A stretch of DNA of 64,000 nucleotides, taken from Phycomyces blakesleeanus NRRL 1555(-) (lineage: Eukaryota; Mucoromycota; Mucoromycetes; Mucorales; Phycomycetaceae). Below the pieces are notes generated by a model. The model did not search any database and had not been told where the DNA came from. It saw only the letters and a program-made list of their open reading frames with translations. Position numbers and translations under genes: made by a program. Positions 20,794 to 35,510 of this stretch are shown here, in pieces (positions within the stretch are counted from its first letter, which is position 1; each line of letters opens with the position of its first letter). The stretch spans positions 1,488,001 through 1,552,000 of the forward strand of contig NW_017265140.1 in assembly GCF_001638985.1 (NCBI RefSeq), written 5' to 3'.

Positions 20794-23700
20794 TTAGTTG
20801 TAACTAGTGTGTCCCATTGATTCCCACGCAATTCCATGCAAACTTCCTCCAAAGCCTCCATCTTCTACACCCTCTAATACATCGTCTTCTGCGTAATAAT
20901 TTACCGCCGGAAGAGATGTCTCGTTTCGACTAAGTAAAAAAAAATAGTATAAATTAATATATAGATATATCTTCTCTCTTTCTTTCTCATTCATTCATTC
21001 ATTCATTCATTCATTCATTAAAGACAAGCCTGCTTAAATATTAGCTGTAACAAACAGGACTTACTTTGGTTTGTGTCTGTGTCTGTCTTGCCGGGCTACA
21101 CTACGAGCAATCGTTCGATTTTGACGCACTAGTGTTCTTCCTCGGTGAGAGTGAGACGTAGAGGTACTAGGATTGTCTTCAATTGTATAAACACACATAT
21201 ATACATACATGTTTATTTATTTAGTCGTCCATTTTACCTCCCTGAGTAATTTACTTGTAATTACAACAAATATTTGCATCACTTACCTAGTGCGGTTTCA
21301 TCATCCTCTTGGCGTGATGTATTACTCCGTGAACGGGGGTTTCCATTGGACGTGCGTGGGTTCCTGGGAGTTCTCTGTGGCTGATCGTGCTCGTCGTTTG
21401 TGTCAGTAAAGCCTCCTCTGCAGCCTGACGCATGTATCTGCAGTACCTCGTCCGGAAATGAATGGAAACACAGAGGGCACTTTGAAAATACAGGAACCTG
21501 CAAAGCAAAATATATGAAATATATAGATATATAAATAAATAAATAAATAATCAGGATGCCAATATCAATATCAACATATTAAATTGTATTTACTTACTAC
21601 TGATGCTGGAGCATTACTTGTTTTTCCTTGGGTTAGCCAGGAACTCAAGAAATCACCAACAACATCTTCAGTATTGTGTGAAGTAGGTGGGTCTGACTGT
21701 AGTCGGCGTTGTTTTACGGGGTCTAATTTGAAAGGATTGATTATTTTATGCTTTTGATTTGATTTCTCCTTTGGCTGCAATGGACTATTCTCGTCAGAAT
21801 TAACCAGCACAGAAGGACTGGAGCGCTGTTCAAAGTAGTTTGGTGTCTCTGGAGATGTAGCGTGGGATCGTTTTCTTGCAGAGAACGGAATTTCAGGAAT
21901 TTCAGGATTCTTTTTAATCCGAATAGGTCGAGATGAACTGCGGAAACCAAAAGGTACAGCCTTTTCAGTCGTTGGTTTGTGGTCAGAGGTAGATGAGTTG
22001 GGAATAGATGTAATTTCATCAAAATCTTCATTAGAGTTGTCTGTGTCGTTGTGTCCTGTGGGATGAGATGAATCTAAAGGCGGGCTGCTAGAAAACTGTC
22101 TTGCATCTTCTGGCCCAGTACTTTTGTAATCTATCTGACCAAATAAATCCGAAGGAGGACTCGAAGACAATTGCCTTGGAGTATAACTTGGGTGTTCGGT
22201 ACTAGCACAATTTGTCTGGCCAAATAAATCCGAAGGAGGACTCGAAGACAGCTGGCGTAAAGTAGGGTTTGTTTCCTCGGCGTGTGGGTCATCGAAACCA
22301 TCGTATGCATTTAAAGACGGACTCCAGGACGGTTCACCCTGTTTGTCTTTTGGTTTATCTTCACTGCCATAGTTTATCTGGCCAAATAAATCTGAAGGTG
22401 GACTGGATGAAAGCTGCCGTAAAGTTGTCTTTGATTCCTCAGTATGTGCGAGATCCAAATAGTCACGTCGGTCTGATATGGGACTACAGGAGGGTTTATC
22501 CTGTCCCTTTTCTCGCTGGTCCTTACCGGCTTGGTTTATTTGGCCAAATAAATCTGAAGGTGGACTGGATGAAAGCTGCCGTAAATTTGGTTTTGATTTC
22601 TCAGTATGTGCGAGATCCAAATGATCATGTCGATCTAATATTGGACTCCAGAAGGGTTTATCCTGTCCCTTTACTCGCTGGTCTTTACTGGCTTGGTCTA
22701 TTTGGCCAAATAAATCTGAAGGCGGACTGGATGAAAGCTGCTGTAAATTTGGTTTGGATACTTGGATATGTGTGTTCTCTATTTGGCCAAAGATCCCTGA
22801 ATTAGGACTCCAAGAATAGTTATTTAGGTTATAATCTGGTATGTCTGTGCGATCTTGGCACTTTTCTTGGACGAATTGATCTGAGAGAGGGCTCAGAGAC
22901 TGACGATCCAAACTATCTCCTGATAATTTTGAATTGGTACGCTCAATTTGATCAAAGTTATCAGAGCACCAACCGAAATTATCCAAATGATCCTTATTTT
23001 GTGCATCGACATGGTTGTCATTTGCCTTGTTAAATTTATCGGAAAATGAACCCTGACCGAATTGGTTGTGATAATCTTCCGGGTGTTTCTCATCAATGCA
23101 TTCTGTTTGTTTAAAATAATCCGGGGGGCTTGATGACAGTTGATTCAGGGCCTTGTCTGATGATTTATTTGTGTGACGATCTTTGTGATATTCGTCGCCA
23201 CCAAAAAGAGAAGAAGGCATACTAGATGCCATTGAATCATAAGATGTCCTGGTGTGTACAACAGGTGGATCGTCTTTGTAATTACCAATCAGAGATGAAG
23301 GCGGACTGGAGTTAATAAGCTCTTTTGAATGGGATGGCGTTTCGGAATGAAGTTCTTCCAACCAAGTCGATACATCTTCAATCACAATTTCCTCTCCTTT
23401 GTCGTTTTTATCATTCATTTTTTTTCTGTCATTGCCACTGAATTCACATTCGATGACAATGTGTTTTTGGCGAGATTTATCAGAAGATTTGTCAGGCAGT
23501 GTCGTATGCGTTTGGATCAATTCCTCTATGCTTTCCCGCACTGGAATGAATTGTTTTCGGTTTGAATCCGCAGCTTTTGACACTGATCGAGATTGAACAT
23601 TGTCATTGATCTTATTTTCATTGTCTTCGTCATCAAACAAAGATTTTTGCTGTCGACGTTTGGGAAATGAGACTTTTGATGTTGATCGAGATTGATCACT

Positions 23701-23868
23701 AAACATAGCAAATAGTCGCGTTTGTTCTTCTCGATGAGTTTGTTTGCTCAATTCAATGGCCTTTAGCATGTCTTGATCTAGATCATCAAAATCGTCTTTA
23801 CGTGTTTCTTTTTCAGTTTTTGCGATCCATGATTCAATGAACCTTGATGAATTAGGTGCCTTTGACAT
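20794..23868 (-). CDS. UIM- and UBZ-containing protein with SSPPSDLFGQ repeats
   Basis: Four exons (23868-21598, 21497-21287, 21176-21065, 20929-20794) give 909 aa. Residues 31-46 (LDQDMLKAIELSKQTH) fit a ubiquitin-interacting motif. A C2HC finger at 764-783, in KCPLCFHSFPDEVLQIHASG followed by the last Cys (Cx2Cx11Hx3C), fits a Rad18/UBZ4-type ubiquitin-binding zinc finger. Between them lies a long disordered region with six to eight copies of (Q)LSSSPPSDLFGQ. The central copies are spaced about 55-60 residues apart within longer repeats containing KDQR..GQDKP.WSP. The C-terminus ends GGSLHGIAWESMGHTSYN. Paired ubiquitin-binding modules suggest a DNA-damage or ubiquitin-signalling scaffold, but I cannot name an orthologue. 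Start and splice phases are consistent throughout. Confidence 0.72.
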
Positions 23869-24550
23869 TATTCCTTAAAATAGTAATAAACAGAGAGAGA
23901 GAATATGTATAAAGAAACCGCTTACAAGGCTCTTTTTTTATTTTTATTTATTTTTATTATTATTTTTATTATTCTACTATATATTTCGGTCTCTTACAAA
24001 TTTGTTTGTATGCTATGGAAAAGATAGTGATAGGTTGACCAATATTGAGTTTGGTTATACTATGCAACAAAACAAATATATACACATTTATATAATTAGA
24101 TATTATATAGAAAGTGATTACTTCTTTTTTTTTAATAGCATGAGATTATTTATATTAAAGAGAAGAGAGGTGTTTGGAGGCATGAAGAATAGACTAGAAA
24201 AAAAATATAGAAAGAAAAAAAAAGTGATAATATGGGACCTTACAAGAGTGGGGGGTTTGGGTTGGTAAAATAAGAAAGTAGTGAATAATAATAATATAAA
24301 TAATGAAGTGGAAATAATAACAGAAGATAGTGATAGTGATAATGTTAGTATCAGAGTGCTTAGTTATGATACAATGCAAGTGCGAAAGAGAGAAAGAACA
24401 AGTGTGAGTGAGGGATAGATAGAGGGGGGGGGGAAGAGTGGGAAACAATGGGAGCTATACTACAGAGTGTGAGAGTGGAGAGGTGTTTGTTGTTTGATTG
24501 TTTTTTTTTTTGGTTCTGATTGTTCATTTAAAGCTATTTTTTTGGGGTGA
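23869..24550. other. Intergenic region, simple repeats
   Basis: AT-rich DNA with poly-G near 24424, A-rich runs and ATT repeats. No gene was seen. It is the upstream region of the UIM/UBZ gene and the 3' flank of the GATA gene. Confidence 0.5.
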
Positions 24551-26198
24551 TCAAAAATGCGGTATGTTGATTTCCAGATTGTTGTTCGTTCTAGCTGTGC
24601 CGTTCTCCATTACAAATGAAGACGCATAGGATTGATAGACATTCTGGGCATTCGATAGACTGAAATTTGGATCTGGTGGTGGCTGGTAGTAGTAAGACCG
24701 TCCGATATCCATTAGTTGGGGAGATGGACTAGGAGAAAACGGCTTGGGAACACGATGTGACTTTGGAGAACATGTAGGTGGAAGAGTTGGTCTGGGCTTT
24801 TTGGGGTGTTTCTTATTCAGATGACCACCTTCGTATCGTTGTCTTTTCTTAATTGTGTCTGTCTTCATTGACATTGGTCGTCGTTCATTGTGAAGTTTGA
24901 GACTAAATTATTTTTTATTTTATTTTTAAAAAAATTAATATTATAAATATTATATAAATATGTATACTTACTAAAGGCCACAGGCATTGCACAGCGATGC
25001 CCCGTCATCATCTCTACGCCACAGAGGTGTCTTATTTGTATAGCAGTTTGAGCATATCAATTGTGGAATATCTTCCTTGACTTCTTTGCGAGTCTGATTG
25101 GGTTTTAGTGTCTTTGGTCTTGGTGCATGGTGAAGTTTTTGGCTATTATGATTAGAAGTTAGTCTGATGTATATGTTATTTAAGCAATGCACGAGCTATT
25201 TATTAGACGTACTAAAGGCCACATGCATTGCAGAGTAGTTCATCGTCGGCAGATCGCCTCCATAGTGGTGTGGATGTTGCTTCACAGTTTGTGCATACGG
25301 GTAATTGTTGGAATTCGTCTTCTTGGCCAGATTCAGAAGGAGCAATAGATTGTTCAAATGGAATGTTTGAAGAAAATGACCTGTAAATAGTGATTTTTGT
25401 AAGGTAAAGAAAATAAAAGGTAACGATAGAAATAGCAATAGTAAGCATTTGAATTTAATTTTTGAATTATTCTATCAAGAAATAAATTTGGGTTGGTATT
25501 TACTTTTCAGGGGAGCAGACGTCCATATTATTTGGCATTCGTGACAGGGCATCATTGTATCCTGGTGGCGGCATCATTTTTTCATAATGAGAATCTGGAG
25601 TTTGTGGAGTAGTGTAGGGTGGTAGGTGAGGATGCATTGAGACCGGGCTCGAAGGCATTGACATTGAAACCGACAAAGATGTAGCATCAAACCCGGGCAT
25701 AGGATTTGTGTAGAATGAGTGGTGGGGAATTGTCATTGCACCTGTTGCTGCTGCTGCCACTGAGATTGCCTCAGACGACAGATAGTCCCAGGTGTCTTGG
25801 GGTCCAAATAAGTCCTCAACTTGGAAATTATTTGGTTCATTGGTGCATTTGTTGAGCTGCTCAACTGCCAGACCAACATCTGCTCCATTTATTGAATGAA
25901 ATTCGTGGTGATGTGGCATGCTGTCTATATGATCGATTTCTGGAGACATTGGGTACTGAACAGGGGTCTGTGTGGCCTGGGGTTGACTTATTATTGGGGC
26001 TTGTTTATTACGCTGGATCAATTGATGACGAAACCAGAGACGCCATGACATATTTTCTAGTCGAGGGCCGTTCTCTAGTGAATCTTTAACCCGAGTGCAC
26101 ATGCGCCAGGTTTTTGTAAGGTCACTGTTATCGGATTCGAGTACCTCAAGTGGTGAGTTTGAATTGCTGCTGGTTATCTTAAGTTTAAGAGGGGCCAT
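24551..26198 (-). CDS. Two-finger GATA transcription factor
   Basis: Four exons (26198-25504, 25380-25213, 25142-24972, 24902-24551) give 461 aa. The N-terminus has [20 protein letters not shown] and [12 protein letters not shown], the domain found at the N-terminus of AreA-type fungal GATA factors. Two zinc fingers follow: CTNC-x17-CNAC ([12 protein letters not shown]) and CSNC-x17-CNAC ([12 protein letters not shown]). The second continues [20 protein letters not shown], the standard basic tail. Both fingers are split by an intron at the same place, after GLY, implying finger duplication. The fingers are joined by only about 33 residues without cysteines, unlike the Cys-rich linker of SRE/Fep1 iron regulators. 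Nitrogen or iron control is possible; neither is proven by sequence. The neighbouring gene upstream is a ferric reductase-like gene. Confidence 0.88.
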
Positions 26199-26569
26199 GA
26201 CAGCATAGGATATAATATCAAAGAGAAAGGGGGAGTGGTGAAAATAAATAAGAAAGAGAAAGAGAAAGAAAGAAAAGCCAATTGTTCACAAATCAACAAA
26301 AAATATCGTACTTTGGACTCCCTCCATTTAAAGCCAGTTCATCTCCCAAACCTTCCTTCTTTTTTTTTTTTTTATTATTATTGCTCCTCACAGCAAGGCG
26401 GCTTTTTATTTTTATTTTTATTTTTATTTTTATTTATTTTTTCACTATATATTATATTATTATTTTTTTATTGAAATTACACGTGGGTTTTTGTTGATGA
26501 TGTTAATGGAATATAAGCCAATAAAAAAATAGGGCTAGTTAATGAATAGTATCTAATAAATAAAATTGG

Positions 26570-26602
<33 letters not shown>

Positions 26603-26636
26603 TTTGATTAAAATATACAAAATGAGATAACGTTTC
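26199..26636. other. Intergenic region between the GATA and ferric reductase-like genes
   Basis: It contains (GAAA)n, (ATTTTT)n near 26405-26438 and (TAA)n near 26572-26600. It is the promoter of the GATA gene and the 3' end of the reductase gene. No gene was seen. Confidence 0.5.
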
Positions 26637-28667
26637 CTAAAAGTCAAAGGTTTCACGGTGAGTGTCCCAGTCATGCTTCAAGGCTGTGTTCCAAACGGTA
26701 CGCATAAAGTCATCGGTACCACAAGTGTGGACATAGACATGGCTGTGATCACGACCTCTTTGCTTCTCTTCATCTTCAATCATCTGCATGTAACCAGGGA
26801 TGTCTGGGCGAGTGCCATAGAAAACATCAGAGCCAGGGTAACCTTCCAGAAGGTTCTCGCCTGATTTCTGGCGGGTTACATGAATGAAGACAGTGAGAGA
26901 AATGGGGAGAATTGCAGACTTGCATTTCTCGTTCCAGTAGGCAAGCATGTCCATAAAAGAAGTGTATTCCTCTAATGGAATTTGTCCAAAAAAGAAATAA
27001 AGATAATCAATAAAAAAATCATTCGATACAAAAAAGGGGGAAATATTCAGAAAATTATCTTTAAGTTAAAAAATAAAAAGTAAAAACCTTACCGGAGACA
27101 CGAACGCACCAAATGAAGTAGATGTGTTCAGTTGTAACAGTTTTGACACCTGCTGCACGACGCTCCACACAGTCCTTGATGAGAGTCATAGCAGGGGTGG
27201 CACCAATACCAAGAGCATAACAAGCAATGACCTTGTGATCACGGTAATCGAGCTTTGTACCATAAGGACCATCGACCTTGACCGCAAAGTCGTCGCCAGC
27301 GGCAGCAGCACGAAGAATTCTGCGGGTGTAGTTACCAAGACCCTTGATGTGTACAGTGGCAAGGATAGATTCTTCAGAATTTGGGGCCGAAACACCGGGA
27401 GCTCTGCGACGGAGCTGTGCAAGCTGGGATACACCTTCGGGGGTGTTAATGTCGAAATTCAACAGACTGTCCTCACTGTGACCCTTTTCGTTCTTCTTCT
27501 CGCCAGACATAACACGTTCTTCAATTTCCTTGGAGTTGGTAGAGGCAACATCGGACTTCTTGCCACGGAAAATCTCGGAAATGGTGAAGGGACGCCAGTT
27601 GGAAGCGAAAGCGAATTGCCACCACTTGTTGGCCTTGCTGGCAATAGCAAAGAAACCGTACTGACCAGGGGCAAAGTTGTTGAAGCCATTCTGCTCGAAC
27701 AAGACACGGAGGATACCTTCCTGGGTAGCAGTCTGAGCAACAGTCTCGTCGACGCGGATAGGGGTCGACTTGACGAACCAGGAGCGGTAGGAACGAACGG
27801 CGCGATCAAGAAGCCAGAAGATGATACAGGGAATGAAGTAAAGGAAACAGGTGGTTTCGTGCCAGCAGGCAAAGGCGGTACCGATGATGAAACCAAAGAT
27901 ATGGCTGTAATAGAAGACCTCAAAGTGGTTACGACGAACGTATTCAAAGGAAGTAAGGTACATCAACAGGTAACCAAGAGTACTGATGGTACCGGTGGTG
28001 TACTCGGTGTTACGGAAAAGAGAATCAGCAACGACGTGAGTTCTTTGGTAACCGGCAATACTAAAAGGAATAACGATAGACAAATGGAAGTGTTAATAAA
28101 ATAAAAAATAAAACGTTTAGATCAAGATCAAATATCTTACATTCTCCAGACAACGTGAAGCACATATTCAGCGAGACCAAGACGACCCAACCAGCGATGG
28201 AAGGGAATCAAGGATTCATATGTGAGACCGGACATGTGGGTGATAATGTTGTTGCGAGTACCGAAGATGATGGCAAAATCCCAGTTAACCATGGCAATGA
28301 AGGCAAGACGACGGTCCATAAGACCAACGGCGGGCAGAACCCAGCCAGCATCAGTGTAAACAAAGGGAGCCCACAAAGACCAGAGGACATTTACGACACA
28401 GAGAATGAAGACACCGACGATGTGCTTGGCAGCAATAAGGTTGGTTACGAAGGGAATTCTGACGAGGAAGTCGCATTTTTTGTAAAGGCTGGTGCCTGGC
28501 ATCACAAAAGGCTGTCTGTCGATGCCTTTGATACGTTGCTGTCTGAGCCAGTAGGAGTACAGGCGCGTTGCCTGGAACCATATACAGTAGAGGGTGAACA
28601 GACCCCAGCAAAGGATTGCGTATGAGTAACCACAGGAGTGGAAACTTGACAGTCTGATTCTAAACAT
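26637..28667 (-). CDS. Ferric reductase / NADPH oxidase family membrane protein
   Basis: Three exons (28667-28141, 28060-27093, 26971-26637) give 609 aa. The N-terminal half has several membrane segments with the paired heme histidines of the ferric reductase domain (FHRWLGRLGLAEYVLHVVW and NHFEVFYYSHIFGF). Next come an FAD-binding segment WRPFTISE (normally HPFT; His is replaced by Arg here), VDGPYGT and an NADPH-binding site GIGATPAMTLIKDC. The C-terminus has VYVHTCGTDD, where CG is usual. The family moves electrons from cytosolic NADPH across the membrane to ferric iron, copper or oxygen. Four ATCWGATAA motifs lie upstream, which fits iron-type GATA control. It could also be a NOX-like or metalloreductase-related branch. 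Confidence 0.86.
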
Positions 28668-29050
28668 TGGTAGATAGACTTTGCTTCTTCTTCTTCTTTA
28701 GTGTTGGTGTGTTTTCCTTTTTTCTTTTTTTTTTGCTTCAGTAATAAATCAAGTGATTGGTCGATTCTTTCTATTCTTTTCTTTCTTTAGTTAATTTAAA
28801 ATTAATAAATTACTAAAATATATATATAGATATATATAAAAGATAGAGAAAGAGAGGAGGTATAAAATAAGGGTTTAAAGAAAAGGAATATATTAAAGTA
28901 GAGGATAAAGTGGTGAGTTGATGTATTTTCCACAGCGAGTATTAGCAGTTTAAATATGTATGTCGCAAAAAAAAATATTAAAAAAAAAAAACAAAACAAA
29001 ATTTGATAGCGCTGTAGTCAACAGGGTGGCCAATGACATCTGAGATTGAG

Positions 29051-29870
29051 TTATCTGATGGGGCCGTGGTTATCAGATTTTTGAGGTGGACCCCCGAAGA
29101 TTATACAAGGCCGTAAAGGGAAATGAATATCCGAATAAAACTACGATCTCATCTATATTACACAGCACAATTTTTCGCCTACATTTCTCTTTCCGTTTCC
29201 TTGGCTGTATTCATCTCACATAGTTTGTACTCATTTCTGCTGGCTCACAATACGATGAATCATTTGACAAGATCTTGATCAATTGAATGTGTAGTGTAGT
29301 ATACAGTTAATGTAATTACAATTATTATTGGCTGTTTTTTATTTGCATGATTATTTTCTTGGTTTATTGTTTTCCAAAGAGGTTTAACAGATTCACATGA
29401 AGCTAATTTTTTTCTATAGGATTTTTTTTTTAAAAAAAAAAAAAAAACTCTGTATTTGGGTTGATTCTAATCTCTATTTGATTCGACAGAATGGCCTGAG
29501 TTATTACCAGGTTTTTTCTTTTTTTTTCTTTCTCTTTGTTATACTTGGCTGTTGTTACCCTGCCTAGACACAGGATGGTTACGCTGAGTTATCAGATCAG
29601 TGGATTGATATCCGACAAGGCCAATCAGTTACCAACCTTCTCCACCAAACCCCTCTCCGATCAAGAACCTCTCCGCAATACACATACTACTTTTTTTTTT
29701 TTACTTATTCATTTCAAAGGGGAGAGGATCAAGTACGCACAATGCTATTGTCGTATAATGTCCGATTATCTGTTTTTGGTATATTTATTAAACAGGGATC
29801 ACCATTTATTATTTTACTTTTTAAAGCTGTGTGGTTCTGGATCTTGACCGGATTTGGAAAGATCTGATAA
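29051..29870. promoter_or_regulatory. Cluster of four ATCWGATAA GATA-type sites
   Basis: Sites are at 29051-29059 (TTATCTGAT), 29070-29078 (TTATCAGAT), 29589-29597 (TTATCAGAT) and 29862-29870 (ATCTGATAA). All fit ATCWGATAA, the extended element bound by fungal iron-regulating GATA factors such as Urbs1 and SRE. They lie about 0.4-1.2 kb upstream of the reductase start at 28667. Only a few other copies were seen in the window. Confidence 0.5.
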
Positions 29871-30296
29871 CATTGTGTACATTAAGATAATCAATCAACC
29901 CTAAAATAATATAAAATATATAAAAAAAAATTGCTAGGCAACTAAATGTAGTATGAATAATCGGCTTTGTTCTAAATTTCCCCCCTCTCTTTCTTCTTCT
30001 TGTACGCCTTTCAAATATATATTTTTATTGCAAGTGTTCCTTCCTTTCTAGATAATATTAAATAACAATAATCGAATCAAAAAAAATCAAAAACATCAGG
30101 ATATATTCCTTCCAATCTGCACAGTAAATATAATATAACATACTAATAAAAAGGTTCATTTAACGCCAAAGTACAACCTATTTCCCGTGTTTAATTCCGT
30201 ATTGGGCAAAAAAGAGAAATCATAGAAGAACACAAAAGCTCAAGCTTTTTTATATTTTATTATTATTTTATATTTTTTTTTTCAGTTTAGCCAGTG

Positions 30297-30380
30297 TGAT
30301 TGTAGTAACTACTTTCACTCAATCGGTAAAGAAAGGTGTTACACCTTTTGCCGTAAAGAGATCATCTTACGGTGAAAATA
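30297..30380. other. Three adjacent short hairpins
   Basis: GTAGTAACTAC (about 30303), AAAGGTGTTACACCTTT (about 30332) and CCGTAA..8-9 nt..TTACGG (about 30352-30378) follow one another in a local stretch that is less AT-rich than its surroundings. It could be a small structured RNA, a regulatory site or a decayed mobile-element end. I recognise no RNA family. Confidence 0.35.
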
Positions 30381-31211
30381 TTTTGACGGCATCGTTCCAA
30401 CTGCTTCGATACTAGCACTAATCCGCGGTAGTTCGTGGCGGCGACAACTGCAAACCAAATATTAATAATAATATTTTATATACATTAAATAAAAAATAAA
30501 GAATACCCACAAATATACGATCAGACCTTAATCATTCATTAATATTACTATACCAAATGATAAAAAGGATTAGAAATCGTCAATGCGATGCAATTCATTA
30601 ATTATGGACAGTATCGCTTAACTGGAATTCTATACATGAATTATGTATTAAGTCTGTCCTCCATTTGAGATACTGTTTGTATTTGCATTTGTATTTGTAT
30701 TTGTATCAAATATATGATGATTTTTTTTATATATATCATTTTAGTATTAAATTTCTAACACAGGCTGTGGCGCTATCAAAGGTACAAAATAGCAACAGAA
30801 ACAACAAGAAAAAAAAATACGAAAAAAATATGGAGGAGGTGGCCAGGACAACAATCTAAAAGATCAAGTTAAAGTAGCGCTTTTTAAAATGGAATATAAT
30901 AGTAAAAATTATAATCTATATAGATCAATATTCTTATTCTTATTACTATGTTCAGATTTTCCTTCAATTTTCGTTGGATACTTAATCTACTGCTTATACC
31001 GATATTCAGTAAGACGCTTAGTATCAGCTCAACAAAAAAATTCATTAATCTTCCTATCTCCTTCTCCTCCTTTTTCTATCTTTGTTTTTCTCTATCTTTT
31101 TTTTCTGTTTTTTTTTTGGTTTTGTTTGCTTTCTTTCCTCTTTATTACTTCTTTCCTTTTCGCCTCCTGTGTCAGTGTGTCATTTTGTGTATTGTTTTGT
31201 GTGCTCTTGTG

Positions 31212-31242
<31 letters not shown>

Positions 31243-32448
31243 GCTAAATTGTGTTTATTTAGCTCTATTTGGTAAGATCAATGGACCCCTCTCTCTCTCC
31301 TTTTTCTTTCTCTATATAGTGAATAATAAAAATACTAAAAAAAAAAATACTTTAACTTTACTAGATAAAGACCATAAATGATTTTTCCGCACATTGTTTT
31401 GCAAGCTTGTAGAAGTAATAAGGATAATAGGAATAGCAGCACCATCTACGCTTGTTGTACAGAGGGAAAAGTGGGAAACTCGGTCTTGAAAAAACAAAAA
31501 AAAATATAGCAAACCTTGTTAATTGAATATTGGGGTTCATTTTCCCTTAAGACCCAAACTCCGAGTATTTTTTTTTGATAATGAAAACAACAACAATAAT
31601 TAATAATAATTAATAATCCTTTTGTCATATTTTATTTTTCAATATCTTTATTGTCGATATTTGTTCATAAAAAGGCGGAGTGAGCTGGGGAATAGTGGCG
31701 GTTTATCAGATCTTTCTTGGATCATGAATTGAGCTCAAATTTGAATCTTTATTGTTTAGATATTAAATTCATAATCTTGATCTACAAAGAGGATCTATAA
31801 AGAAGGTACATAGTATACTATTATAAGTCTGTGTAAGTCTGTGTGAGTGTGTGTGAGTATGGGATACTATTATTATTATTTTTTTATTATTATTTAAAAA
31901 AAGAGTCTCCATAATAAGGCAGATTTATTTGGCAGTGGACAATGATATTATTATTTTTCCGGTTTAGTTTCATCTTGAAAGGATAGTATGACCAACAGCT
32001 TCTTGTACCAGTTATCCGGATCTTAATTCCTATAAAATCTATAGCAACACTGTTTTGTGATCCTTATCTAAAATCGTGGCGTGTCTTTATTTTATTTTTA
32101 TTTTTATTTTTATTTTGCTAGTGTGAGCACTAATATTATACTCTCTTCACAATAGCAATCAGATTTCCTTATAATTGTATATTTACAATTTACATATATT
32201 ATTCATATCGATTGTACTCTTTAGCCCACTTGAGAGTTGGTCACTTGCTCTACTCTCTACTCATATTTATGTCACAAGCTAACATTGTGCGTGTATTCAA
32301 GAGCTTATTTTTTATTATCTAAAAAAGATCTTGATGATATGTATTTGCTATTCAATAAGAAATCTACCCCTTTTTTCTATTAAGAAATGGTGATGATAAT
32401 GATGATATGTGGTTAATAAAGTCAAGTAATGTGTTTTGAAAGTCTAAA

Positions 32449-35127
<2,679 letters not shown>

Positions 35128-35390
35128 TACAATCGAGTACAAATCAATGAGAAAGAAAAACTGAAAATGGAATCCAAGCAAAGAATCGTGACTCGTTTTT
35201 TGTGTGAAAGCTCTCCTTTCTCTCTCACTTTCTCACACACGCACTATCATTTTTTTTTAGGTTGCATTTGCCTACGTGAATTTTTTTTTTAAAAAAAATT
35301 AAAAATTAAAAATTAAAATAAATAATAATAATATATTATAATAACTGCGAAAGCGTGGTTCATTATAGTCATCTCTGTTCACCTATCATC

Positions 35391-35479
35391 ATGGCCGCCG
35401 TAAGTCATTCGAATCAATACAATACTAACCACTCAAAGGCTTAATATAAATTATAAATATAATAGTTATATTCTTACTC

Positions 35480-35510
<31 letters not shown>

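Larger units (their letters stand above)
28668..32448. other. Long intergenic region upstream of the ferric reductase-like gene
   Basis: Nearly 3.8 kb without a convincing gene. It has AT-rich sequence, a cluster of GATA-type sites at 29051-29870, a block of short hairpins at about 30300-30380 and several TA or T-rich tracts. Frames at 30889-31275 encode only Phe/Leu/Ser-rich hydrophobic runs from T-rich DNA. Confidence 0.55.

Noticed and set aside
24551..26198. Assignment of the GATA factor as a true SRE/Fep1/Urbs1 orthologue
   Set aside because: The linker between fingers is short and lacks the four cysteines characteristic of that family, and the N-terminal domain is AreA-like.
27124..28625. 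Long plus-strand open frames (326 and 156 codons)
   Set aside because: Antisense shadows of the ferric reductase-like gene; no family motifs.
30889..31275. Hydrophobic Phe/Leu/Ser-rich frames
   Set aside because: T-rich DNA gives such frames by chance; no start context, motif or splice support.
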